Under the pieces are notes generated by a model. That model worked only from the letters and a program-made list of their open reading frames with translations. It was not told the origin of the DNA and ran no database searches. Shown one piece after another: positions 1-10,064 of a stretch of DNA of 64,000 bases. The translations under genes were made by a program, and so were the position numbers. This stretch comes from Hoplostethus atlanticus (lineage: Eukaryota > Chordata > Actinopteri > Trachichthyiformes > Trachichthyidae), in the NCBI GenBank assembly GCA_034670405.1, contig JAXDDX010000327.1:62001-126000 (forward strand), in the 5' to 3' direction. Position 1 is the stretch's first letter. Every line of letters begins with the position of its first letter.

Positions 1-579
1 ATTCCTATGGGGCCAGAATATTGCAAATAAAATTCAATTGCAGAAAAAGTACAAGTGTAATCAAAAATTTGAATAAGACTTTGTGATTCCAGACTATGAT
101 GAATTTCTTTAAGTTTGAACGGCGTTGATAGCTTAAATGGTGTGAAAGTAGTTGAGTCAAAAAGTTTTGGGGGCGGAAGAAGGGGGAATAGTGATAATAA
201 TAAAGACGTAAGTACGAGAAGCAAGCACACTAATAAATCGGCACAAATTCAATAGGGTTCTACCCCTTCGGGGTTTGAACCCTAATAAAACAACAAATAA
301 AGGGTTTTCATCAAATAAATCATTCTCAAAACACCATGTCAGGACTCGACTACTGCTGGATTTCTGGTTTGTGTTTAGTTTGCTGTAAAACATGAAATCA
401 ATTTTTCATCACTAAGCTTGTGTGTTCAGTGTGACGAAGCTGATCAAGAGCCACCAAGGTCTGAAAATCTACAATCATGGCATCACGTTTTAACCATCAG
501 GTTGGTTTGTGATGTAGCAAAGTCCTGCAACTCATCATCACATTAGCAAGCAAAGACTTAACCTTAGACTTAAAGGTTA
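1..579. other. AT-rich intergenic sequence, no gene seen
   Basis: No splice-bounded coding frame, RNA gene or recognisable repeat could be supported here. The only open frame (157-393, minus) is short, with no family resemblance. The sequence passes directly into the minisatellite that follows. Confidence 0.5.
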
Positions 580-1712
580 CCCTGAGTTAGACCTAAGTTA
601 CACCACAGTTGACCTGAGTTAGACCTGAGTTAACCCTGAGTTAGACAGGTTAACTGTGACTACTGATGGACTAACCAGACCACTGAAGGACTAACCAGTT
701 AACTAACCAGACTCCTGATGGACTAAGCAGACTACTGATGGACTAACCTGAGTTAGACCTGAGTTAGACCTCAGGTTAACTGACTACTGAAGGACTAAAC
801 AGTTAACTAAGCAGACTATTGATGGACTAACCAGACCACTGAAGGACTAACCAGTTAACTAACCAGACTACTGATGGACTAACCACACCACTGAAGGACT
901 AACCAGACGACTAATGGACTAACCTGAGTTAGACCCGAGTTAGAGCTCCGGTTAACTGTGACTACTGATGGACTAACCAGACCACTGAAGGACTAACCAG
1001 TTAACTAACCAGACTACTGATGGACTAAGCAGACTACTGATGGACTAACCTGAGTTAGACCTGAGTTAGACCTCAGGTTAACTGTGACTACTGAAGGACT
1101 AAATAGTTAACTTAAGCAGACTATTGATGGATTAATCAGACCACTGAAGGACTAACCAGTTAACTAACCAGACTGCTGATGGACTAAGAAGACTCCTGAT
1201 GGACTAACCAGACCACTGAAGGACTAAAGTGTTAACTAACCAGACTCCTGATGGACTAAGCAGACTACTGATGAACTAACCTGAGTTAGACCTCAGGTTA
1301 ACTGTGACTACTGAAGGACTAACCAGTTAAATAACCAGACTACTAATGGACTAACCAGACCACTGATGGACTAACCTGAGTTAGACCTGAGTTAGACCTC
1401 AGGTTAACTGTGACTACTGAAGGACTAACCAGTTAAATAACCAGACTACTAATGGACTAACCAGACCACTGAAGGACTAACCTGAGTTGGACCTGAGTTA
1501 GACCTCAGGTTAACTGTGTCTACTGAATGACTAACCAAACTGTTGATGGACTAACCAGACCACTGATGGACTAACCTGAGTTAGACCTGAGTTAGACCTC
1601 AGGTTAACTGTGACTACTGAAAGACTAACCAGTTAACTAACCAGACTACTGATGGACTAACCAGACCACTGAAGGACTAACCAAACTGTTGATGGACTAA
1701 CCAGACCACTAA
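580..1712. repeat. Minisatellite of GACTACTGATGGACTAACCA-type units
   Basis: Tandem, diverged units built from three blocks: 'ctgagttagac', 'ggttaactgtgactactga' and 'aggactaaccagttaacta'. The blocks recur about every 20-70 bp in a higher-order order for more than 1.1 kb. Copies differ by substitutions and missing blocks, so this is an old array. It ends where an L2-like LINE fragment begins. Confidence 0.9.
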
Positions 1713-1800
1713 TGGATGCAGCGCCTCCTTGTGACGAGTTGTTATTGTTACGATTAATGTTGTTATTGGGATTATTGTTATTAATAACAATAATAATTTC

Positions 1801-2496
1801 CAGACTCCTTCACTCACCGACTCCGTGGCAGAGACCCTCATTCACACCTTCATCACCTCCCGTCTGGACTATTGCAGCGGAGTCTTATCCGGGGTCCCAA
1901 GCAAATCCCTGGATAGGCTCCAGTACGTTCAGAACTCTGCTGCCACGGTTCTCACCTGCACCAAAGCCTGGCAGCACATCACCCCCACCCTCATCCACCT
2001 CCACTGGCTCCCAGTCAAGTACTGCATCACCTTTAAAATCCTGCTCCTCACCTATAAGTCCTTCCACACCCTTGCTCCCCAGTACCTATCAGACCTTCTC
2101 ACCACTTACACCCCTTCCCGAAATCTCCGTTCCTCCGACACAGGACTACTCACCACCCCACACCAGGTTGGGACTCTCGGGGACAGAGCCTTCAGAGTGA
2201 CTGCCCACACCCTCTGGAACTCACTCCCTGTGGAGATCTGCAATGCTGGTCCATTGAAGTTTTTAAACAGCGCTGAAGACCTTCCTCTCCAGCCAGGCCT
2301 TTGGAGAGGAAGAGCTGCTGAATTGTGGCCCTCTGCTTTTTTGCCTTTTTGTCCTTTGTTTGTCGTATTGTCTTCCTCCTTGTTAGCCGGTTGTTTTTTT
2401 GTTTTGTTGTTTTTCACCTTATCTAGTTGTTATCTAGTTATCTCTCTTCTATTGTTAAGTGCCTTGGGTACCTTGAAAGGCACTCTAAAAATGAAA

Positions 2497-2533
<37 letters not shown>
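1801..2533 (+). mobile_element. 5'-truncated L2/CR1-like LINE, C-terminal ORF2 and (ATT)n tail
   Basis: The plus-strand frame from about 1801 to 2280 reads through the C-terminal part of a non-LTR retrotransposon ORF2. Motifs in order are SRLDYCSGVLSG, LQYVQNSAA, HLHWLPV, FKILLLTYKSFH, LAPQYLSDLL and LWNSLPVEI, all typical of the post-RT region of L2/CR1-group elements. The C-terminus is degraded after about 2280. The element ends in a (TTA)n tail at 2499-2533, the usual 3' end of such LINEs. No RT active site is present, so this is a dead 5'-truncated copy. Confidence 0.8.
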
Positions 2534-2535
<2 letters not shown>

Positions 2536-3164
2536 AATACTATCTAATACAACGGGGCCAGTTCTAGGCATGGGCACAGGGGGGGCAATGCCCCACCAAA
2601 TGCTCAGCCTGCCCCACGAACACCAAGCATCCCCGCCGGGCCCGGATCTGTTCTGCACATTTTTAAACCAAAACAAATCACCCCTGTAGTGTATTGGCCG
2701 TAACTGTGTGCCATAGTCCTGATTTCCGATTGGTTAGTGTGACAGTATAAAACTCGGAGACAACGAAACTTTGCTGTCACTTTTACAATGTGTTTGTCAC
2801 AGCCTGTCACACTTGAGAGATTAGCTTGTAGAGAAAAACTTGAGTACACTTTTGGTAGTAAATGTAAATAATTTGATTTAATATTCATGATTAATTGCAT
2901 GTGTATTTGTTATTATCGATTTGTTATTGTTTGCTGTAGTGTTGCACTGCATTAGGAGCTTTGCTGTTGGTGGTTTTAGGGTTAATGTTACTTGGCGAGC
3001 GTTAGCTACCAAGTACACCGAAGCACAACTTGTCAGACAGTTGGTTAATTTCAACATCGTTCTTGTAGCTATCATTACCGGGTTAGGTAACGTTACAGCG
3101 TTATTAAACTGAATAGATATCATGCACCGATTTTTGGTTCCTAAACCAAAACAAAGTAATGCTG

Positions 3165-3926
3165 TTTTCAAGATTCAAGATTCAAGAAGATTCAAGAACT
3201 TTATTTGTCACATACACACACGGGGTGTGTAGTGAAATGAAAAGTGGCAATGCTCATTGGGAATGTGCAAAAGGGCAACAGTACACAGTATTTACAGTAA
3301 AAAAACAACACAATATTTACAGTATTACAGTAATTACAGTAAGAGCTCTTATATTAAAAAAACAACACAATATATACAGTAAGAGCACTTTGGAAATGGT
3401 AAGGGAAATCGTATGAATGTAATATACTATAAATTATGTGTAGTCATTACCTAAGTGTGTGTGTGTGTGAGTGTGCATAAGAGGGGCAGTGTGTGTGGGT
3501 CTTGGTGGGGGCCCTGGTGAGGTCAGAGTTCACAGTCCTGATGGCCTGAGGAAAGAAACTCCGTCTCAGTCTCTCTGTTTTGGCAGCGTGACTACGGAGG
3601 CGTTTGCCTGACCGCAGCAGCTGAAACAGTCCGTTGTTGGGGTGGTGAGGATCCTTCATGATCCTGCAGGCTCTGGTTCTGCACCTCCTGGTGTATAAGT
3701 CCTGCAGGGTGGGGAGTGTAGTTCCAATAGTGCGTTCAGCCGAACGCACTACTCTCTGCAGAGCCTTCCTGTCCTGAGTGGAGCTGTTGCCAAACCAGGC
3801 AGTGATGCTTCCTGTCAGGATGCTCTCTACAGCTCCAGAGTAGAAGGACTGAAGGATCCTCCGGGAGACTTTACTGAAGGATCCTCCGGGAGACTTTGCG
3901 GAGCTACCACGACGGCGTCTAGACAC
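3165..3926 (-). mobile_element. LINE ORF2 C-terminus and 3' end (Rex/jockey-like), minus strand
   Basis: The minus frame 3926-3447 contains FYSGAVESILTGSITAWFGN, DRKALQRVVRSAERTIG, RACRIMKDPHHPNNGLFQLL, SGKRLRS and RLRRSFFPQAIRTVN. This is the signature C-terminal tail of a common fish non-LTR retrotransposon, after the RT domain. Its 3' end lies at the low-coordinate side, with repeats of 'gattcaa' at about 3165-3200 and 'ctttatttgtcacatacaca'. It is 5'-truncated and lies inside the hAT-type element. Confidence 0.75.
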
Positions 3927-4129
3927 GGCCGCGCCATCAGTGTATTGCAGCTGCTGCTAGCTGGGCTCCGGGACCGCCGGCTCCCTCGCATCAAGCCCCC
4001 AGTTCAAGCAGCTCAACTTCCCCGCCCACCTCGCACTAACACCGGGCAGTTAGCAGTGCTGCTACTGATTCTAGTGAGTTAAATAATAGCGCACCATACC
4101 AACCGATATTAAATTCATTTCCTAAACAA

Positions 4130-4426
4130 ATGTTTAGCCAAACGGCTTGTTTAAGCCAAGCTGGTATCGGTCACGGCCGTGTCTGGAATACTCGACAAGT
4201 TTGCAAGTTTTCCGGCACGAATGACAGAGATATCGTTTTTTACCAAGATGGGGTTTACTATTGGAAAGCAGCATTAGAAAAGGACAGGGAGATTCCAGAA
4301 GCATCTAGCCATTGCCATTTGAACGCTGCACAGAAATGGGCAGAAGTGAAACAGAGAGTGGAAACTGGTGAGACCATATCTATCATATATAGACCATATC
4401 TTGTCTATTGGGACAAACACAGGTAG
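4130..4426 (+). pseudogene. hAT transposase N-terminal (TTF-type zinc-finger-like) fragment
   Basis: A 98-residue open frame contains GRVWNTRQVCKFS, VYYWKAALEKDREIPEASSH, LNAAQKWAEVKQRVETG and ETISI. The order resembles the start of ZMYM/TTF-zinc-finger hAT transposases, where 'K...REIPEAS..H..A...W.E...R...G.SI' is conserved. It stops before any catalytic region. It probably belongs to the surrounding hAT-type element (2553-5282), which would fit its TSD. The family call is by motif memory only. Confidence 0.45.
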
Positions 4427-4554
4427 AGCCACTACTATTAACATGACATCATCTACCAGAGACAACACTTAAAGGAGCCTCTCTCCAGTATAAAACCAAT
4501 GTGACAAAGTGAATTATAATCCAGTGTCCCTAAGGGGTAACCCCCACAAGTTCA

Positions 4555-5140
4555 TACTAATGTGTTCATGTATATAGTTCATAATAATGTGTCCATGTAT
4601 GTAGTTCATAATAATGTGTTCATGTATATAGTTCATAATAATGTGTTCATGTGTATAGTTCATAATAATGTGTTCATGTATGTAGTTCATAATAATGTGT
4701 TCATGTATATAGTTCATAATAATGTGTTAATGTATGTAGTTCATAATAATGTGTTCATGTAGTTCATAATAATGTGTTCATGTATGTAGTTCATAATAAT
4801 GTGTTCATGTAGTTCATAATAATGTGTTCATGTATGTAGTTCATAATAATGTGTTCATGTATGTAGTTCATAATGTGTTCATGTAGTTCATAATAATGTG
4901 TTCATGTATATAGTTCATAATAATGTGTTCATGTAGTTCATAATAATGTGTTCATGTATGTAGTTCATAATAATGTGTTCATGTAGTTCATAATAATGTG
5001 TTCATGTATATAGTTCATAATAATGTGTTCATGTAGTTCATAATAATGTGTTCATGTATGTAGTTCATAATAATGTGTTCATGTAGTTCATAATAATGTG
5101 TTCATGTAGTTCATAATAATATGTTCATGTATATAGTTCA
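4555..5140. repeat. Minisatellite, unit about 24-27 bp (GTTCATAATAATGTGTTCATG)
   Basis: About 24 tandem copies of 'gttcataataatgtgttcatgta' with a variable 'tgta/tata' insertion that makes long and short units alternate. Copies are nearly identical, so the array is younger than most in the window. It lies inside the hAT-type element. Confidence 0.95.
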
Positions 5141-5299
5141 TGCATGTTGCCTGTAGTAATAACATTTAAATAAGGAAAACACCCTGTAGACTGTAGTACA
5201 ACATACTGTGATATCAATAAAAAGTTGCCCACCCAAAATCTGTGATTGCCCACCCAACCAAAGCAGTCTAGAACCGGGCCTGTAATACAACAACTCAGA

Positions 5300-5455
5300 C
5301 ACACACACACACTAAACACACACACACACACTAAACACTAAACACACACGAAACACAAACACTTACCTGAGTCGGAGTCGGTAGTTTCCAGTCCATTTCT
5401 CCCCTCTTCTGTCAATCTGGTCACACACACACACACACACACACGCGCGCGCGCG
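5300..5455. repeat. (CA)n / (CG)n microsatellites
   Basis: Short (CA)n runs at 5300-5330 and 5421-5455, the latter ending in (CG)n. Between them sits unique sequence with a strong minus-strand splice donor (see the next entry). Confidence 0.85.
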
Positions 5456-6050
5456 CACAGGTCCTGAAAATCTCCAACATCCACGGTTTGGTCCAATTTA
5501 ATTTCTACGTCTCGTGTCGGTCAGACCCGGGATAAATCAGACGGATTATGATCCACAATACAATGATACAATAACTATTTCTTCCCAGGATAAAGAAAGA
5601 GACAGTTAGCACGGGTCCAGGAGTAGTCCGGGTTCTTCTAGATTCTCCTGTACTCACAGTTACCACGGGTCCGGTCCAGGTTAAACTCAGGCTCGTCCGG
5701 GTTCTCTAGTTCCTTGGGATTAATTAGCCTGCAGCGATAATCAAGCGGTTATCACGGGTTAGTCCGGATTAGTCTGATAAATCATCAAGCAGCAATAGTT
5801 AGCACGGGTCCCGGGTTAGTCTTAACATTTATAATATAATATTGAATATAAAGGCTCTATTACATTAGAATGCAATAGAATACAATAGTGGGATATCGTG
5901 GGACAGAAGCCGTGTGATGTGGTCGCTCCGTCCTTGTCCCGGTGTCACTGCTGCAGCCACGAGCTCCTCCGGTCCGCTCGTGCAGCAAACTGCAGCTCAT
6001 ACTGATAACGGAACTGAATCCGATAGAGGGCGGTAGAGAGACATGGACAG
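5365..6050 (-). other. Possible untranslated first exon with consensus donor, minus strand
   Basis: On the minus strand, 'gactcag|gtaagtgt' places a near-perfect donor with the exon ending at 5367. The upstream 0.6 kb is richer in CpG than its surroundings, for example about 5920-6050. No coding frame was found. It could be the 5' exon of a gene running off to the left, but no downstream exon was recognised, so this remains a weak suggestion. Confidence 0.2.
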
Positions 6051-6062
6051 ATAACTGGAGAG

Positions 6063-6125
6063 CGAGAGAGCGAGAGAGAGAGAGAGAGGCAGAGAGAGAG
6101 AGGCAGAGAGAGAGAGAGAGAGTTC
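6063..6125. repeat. (GA)n microsatellite
   Basis: Runs of (GA)n interrupted by 'ggcaga'. The open frames over it are translation artefacts. Confidence 0.9.
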
Positions 6126-6839
6126 AGTTCAAAACACAAACACAAAAACAAAAAAAGCTATCCACACTACAACAGCCTCATATTACAGTTGTTCTCGATT
6201 GCTTAAACACAAAAAATGGTTCCTGTAGCACCAAAACCCAAACCCATAACCGTGAACACTATTCACCTGTTTCCACATGTTTCCATATTCAAAACTCTTT
6301 CTGCAAACCCTTACACAAAAGTGGCCAACTAAATCATTCATTGCACCATATGTTCGTTCAGCAAACACATCAATCAATGTAATTACAGTTTTTCTCAATT
6401 GATTTGGGAAATTCCTCCAAACTACGGTCCATGCTCTCAAAACAGTTAACACAGCCATCTGAACAGACTGCTAAATGAAGTATTACTTTCATTTCAGACA
6501 ACATCTTTATACAAAATGAATACTGTCATCAAAACTATACACACGTGTCATCTATTGATTAGATATATATTCAGCTATATCCACTCAGGAGCACTAATGC
6601 TAACATGTGTTCATCAGAACGTTCAGCCGTCCCTTTTTTCATCAACTGATTGTTTTCTTTTTACCATAATTTGTTGATAAACATGTTTTTCTTTATGCAA
6701 AACATACTGCAGTATGTAATATGTCAATTCTGGTAATGTCACATCTCTCATGTATATTTAGGATACAGGAGGAAGGTAGCGATATTGATCTATTGATTTA
6801 CACATGAAAAAAACAAACATGTTTACTGTTTATTCATCA

Positions 6840-7615
6840 TCCATCTTTCCTCCCATACCTCCTCTTCCTCCTCAATGTCCTCTACCTCCCATACCTCCTC
6901 TTCCTCCTCCATGTCCTCTACCTCCCATACCTCCTCTTCCTCCTCCATGTCCTCTATCTCCCATACCTCCTCCATGTCCTCTACCTCCCATACCTCCTCT
7001 TCCTCCTCCATGTCCTCTACCTCCCATACCTCCTCTTCCTCCTCCATGTCCTCTACCTCCTCTTCCTCCTCAATGTCCTCTACCTCCCATACCTCCCCTT
7101 CCTCCTCCATGTCCTCTACCTCCCATACCTCCTCTTCCTCCTCCATGTCCTCTACCTCCCATACCTCCCCTTCCTCCTCCATGTCCTCTATCTCCCCTTC
7201 CTCCTCCATGTCCTCTACCTCCCATACCACCTCTTCCTCCTCCATGTCCTCTACCTCCTCTTCCTCCTCCATGTCCTCTACCTCCCATACCTCCTCTTCC
7301 TCCTCCATGTCCTCTACCTCCTCTTCCTCCTCCATGTCCTCTACCTCCCATACCTCCTCTTCCTCCTCCATGTCCTCTATCTCCCCTTCCTCCTCCATGT
7401 CCTCTACCTCCCATACCTCCTCTTCCTCCTCCATGTCCTCTACCTCCCCTTCCTCCTCCATGTCCTCTACCTCCCATACCTCCTCTTCCTCCTCCATGTC
7501 CTCTACCTCCTCTTCCTCCTCCATGTCCTCTACCTCCCATACCTCCTCTTCCTCCTCCATGTCCTCTACCTCCTCTTCCTCCTCCATGTCCTCTACCTCC
7601 CATACCTCCTCTTCC
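6840..7615. repeat. 36-bp/27-bp pyrimidine-rich minisatellite
   Basis: The unit is 'tcctctacctcccatac' plus 'ctcctcttcctcctccatg' (36 bp), alternating with a 27-bp form lacking 'tcccatacc'. Both lengths are multiples of three, so every frame stays open. The minus strand reads acidic MEEEEEVWEVED repeats (7587-6823) and the plus strand reads Pro/Cys or Ser/Thr repeats. No promoter or flanking coding sequence supports a gene. The array is interrupted at its right end by the solo LTR. Confidence 0.9.
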
Positions 7616-8155
7616 TGTCACGGCTACAGCCCCGACCCCGGGGTTTCCCTATGTTTTTACCTCCCCTGTCTGTCTCTATGTCTGTCTGTCTGTGGTTGTG
7701 TGTGTGTGTGTGTGGGGCGTGGGTGTGGCTTCCTCTCCCGGCCCTGCCTCTCCTCCACACCTGCCGTCTATCAAGCCATCAGCCCTGCAGTATTTATACC
7801 CCGGCTCCTCAACCAACTCTTCGCCAGATTGTTCCACCAACTACCATTGTAGTCACTCTCTCGGCCGCTCTTGATCATTATCAGAGTTTATTCCCTTGTG
7901 TGCCTTCGGGTTGTCCTAATTGTTTGTTCTTGTCTCCTAAGATCCCTTGTATGCCTCCTTCCTCGTGTCTCCCCACCGAAACCCACCAGCCTGCCGGTCT
8001 CCCTCGTTCCTGCCTCATCTGCTTTCCCCAGCTCCATCCAGCCCAGCCTCTGCACCCCCCACCTTCCCATTACCTGCTTCCTCAATAAATCCTCTTTTTC
8101 ATACTCCCTAGTCATGGTCTGCATTTTGGGTCCAGATTCAACCCCAATCCTGACA
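7616..8155 (+). mobile_element. Solo LTR (540 bp) with 5-bp target-site duplication
   Basis: It starts TGTCACGG and ends CCTGACA (TG...CA, with TGTCA/TGACA inverted termini). The 5-mer CTTCC directly flanks both sides (7611-7615 and 8156-8160). A TATA-like 'tatttatacc' lies near 7791 and a polyadenylation signal 'aataaat' at about 8084, in the order expected for an LTR's U3-R-U5. No internal retroelement sequence is adjacent, so it is a solo LTR left by recombination. It inserted into the minisatellite, whose pyrimidine-rich sequence resumes at 8156. The family was not determined. Confidence 0.85.
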
Positions 8156-8632
8156 CTTCCTCCTGCATCCCTTCTTCCACCTCCACCTACTCTACCTACT
8201 CTCATTCTTTGGCTCCATATCTGTGACTCCTTTTGTACATAATGAAGTGCAGGAGCTGATTATTGAGTGAACAATTTAACAATTAGCACTTTGTGTGTTG
8301 TGCTTTACTAACCCACCTGACATCAATATGCTGGAAACTGAGCACGTCTTGTGATTGTGATGTGATATGGCAAATTTAAATGAAATTTGAACTTTATGTA
8401 GTATGTATGTATTTTGTTTGTAATGTTTGGCAAAATGATGTATGTAGTTTTGTAGTTTGTGTGAAAACAATGAAAATGTACTATTAGTTTTGCAAAATTA
8501 CCAAGTGTTTAGATGGCTGTGTTAACTGTTTTGAGAGCATGGACCTTAGTTTGGAGAAATTTGCCAAATCAATTGAGAAAAACTGTAAGACACTGACAAA
8601 TAAAACCCAGGTGAGAAGCCAGTGTAGCAGCA

Positions 8633-9066
8633 TCATCCAGGTTCGGCCCAGACAGCTTGTTCCAGTGTGGTCACCCCCGCCATGCAGAACTGCTTCTGGA
8701 CTGTGGGTCTGGCCCGGCAGACCACATCCAAACGACTTCCATGTACAACTGGTTCCTTTAGAAGCCAGTAAAGAGAATCAGTAGACTCCAGTCTCTCCTT
8801 TTTAAAAAGACTCCACACTCTGAACAGTCCACGATGAAAAGCAGGTAATCCATTAAAACTGGGATTTTAAAAATCCATTAAAAACAGCGATCTGCTCAGC
8901 CCCAGGCCACCAAGACGATTCAGTATGGCACAGGCTAGAGGTCTCCAAACCAGGTCTCTAGGCCCATGAAGCAGTCTTTGGATGAACTGGAGCCGGACAG
9001 CAGCACCCCTGCTGGCCAGGTGGATTACTCCCTGGCCTCCTTCATCCTTGGGAAGATACAGCAGGC
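8633..9066 (-). mobile_element. Tx1-like L1 ORF2 C-terminal fragment
   Basis: The minus strand reads, with one break, LYLPKDEGGQGVIHLASRGA, VRLQFIQRLLHGPRDLVWRP, ACAILNRLGGLGLSRSL, then GLFRVWSLFKKERLESTDSL and a short tail. 'P..EGGQG..DL..R.AA.RLQ..QRLL' followed by 'GGLG' is characteristic of the C-terminus of Tx1-group L1 retrotransposons. No RT core remains. It directly abuts the right TIR of the preceding element. Confidence 0.7.
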
Positions 9067-10064
9067 TCTGATACCTGCATCCACTTATATGTTGTGATTA
9101 TGATAATAACAGAAGATGTTCTCTGTTTATGAGTCACATTCCTGTTTCTCCACATCTCCATCTCATTGGGTATATATTGAATATATATTCACATCTGTAT
9201 ATGTTTCCATTTGCTGCATATAGTTCATACTGAAGGACAAATGCAGAAGGGAAGAAGAGTGGGAAGAGAGATGTATTAATGAGGACAGGAGGTGTTGGCA
9301 TCACAACAGAACACCAACCATTTCAATGTCTACACAGTGTGTGTGTGTGTGTGTGTGTGTGAAATTTCTCCAAGCTGATGTTTCATTCTGACACTAATGA
9401 GACCAAACCTGTCAGAGAGAGAAATCTAGTTGCTTCCAAGTCAAACCCTCAATACTACTACTACTGATACTACTACTACTACTACTACATCTACAGATAA
9501 TAGTACTACTACACCCCCTAGAGCTAGAACCAGCCCACTAGCTGAATTCTCTCCTACGCCAGCCTACGCCTCACACCCACCATCCCCATCCACCATCCAT
9601 TAAGTTCGTAGGGATGAAACCCTGTAATCTTTGTATTGCTTTGTTGTTGTTCTTCTTCTTCTTCCTCTTTTTCCATTTATTAAATTGTCATGAGATGGTA
9701 AATCATACAGAAATTAAATTTGGCAGAATGAAAGATAATGACTTGCAAATTCCTCACTAGAAATGTGATCCCAGTCAACTGGTACGGACATGCATCTGTC
9801 CTTGCTCTACAAAGACCACCCAAGTCCGCCATATTGGATTTGTTGTTGTCTTATTGTATAAAACAATATGGCCACCATCGACCAATGAACTTGACAAAGG
9901 ATGTGGCATAGCACAAAATTGGCCATAACTTACAGACCGTTTGTTCAATCATCACAAAACTTGGTAAACATGTTCAGTAGATGCCCAAATATATCAGCAA
10001 AAGTATTTCTAAATTGCCAAATAGGAGACACCAAAAATGTTTCCTAATCTTCTAATGTAATTGA
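9067..10064. other. Intergenic, microsatellites only
   Basis: Contains (GT)n at 9340-9360 and (TAC)n near 9455-9490, otherwise anonymous sequence. A stretch near 9905-9975 ('taacttacagaccgtttgttcaatc...') reads like a dispersed repeat, but I cannot name it. Confidence 0.4.

Larger units (their letters stand above)
2553..5282. mobile_element. hAT-type element with 8-bp target-site duplication, carrying nested insertions
   Basis: The 8-mer TAATACAA lies immediately outside both ends (2545-2552 and 5283-5290), as expected for hAT transposition. The terminal 15 bp at the left (CGGGGCCAGTTCTAG) match the inverted right end (CAGGCCCGGTTCTAG) at 12 of 15 positions, and both continue into G-rich 'tgggc' sequence. 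Inside are a reverse-oriented LINE tail, a short frame resembling a hAT transposase N-terminus, and a minisatellite. The element is non-autonomous now. The calls on ends and TSD are read directly; the superfamily is inferred. Confidence 0.7.
6383..8588. mobile_element. TIR element with about 78-bp inverted ends, hosting a minisatellite and a solo LTR
   Basis: The left arm 6383-6460 (starting TTACAGTTTTTCTCAATTG) and the reverse complement of 8512-8588 match with about 3 differences over about 78 bp. This is a clear pair of terminal inverted repeats. No transposase frame lies between them. The interior is mostly the minisatellite at 6840-7615 and the LTR at 7616-8155, so without those insertions the element is a short non-autonomous DNA transposon. 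I could not see a convincing target duplication. Similar termini (ttacagttgttctcgattgc) at about 6184 and, inverted, near 21170 suggest related elements. Confidence 0.7.

Noticed and set aside
6804-7874. 356-codon Pro/Cys-rich and 325-codon Ser-rich frames
   Set aside because: Produced by a triplet-phased minisatellite running into a solo LTR.
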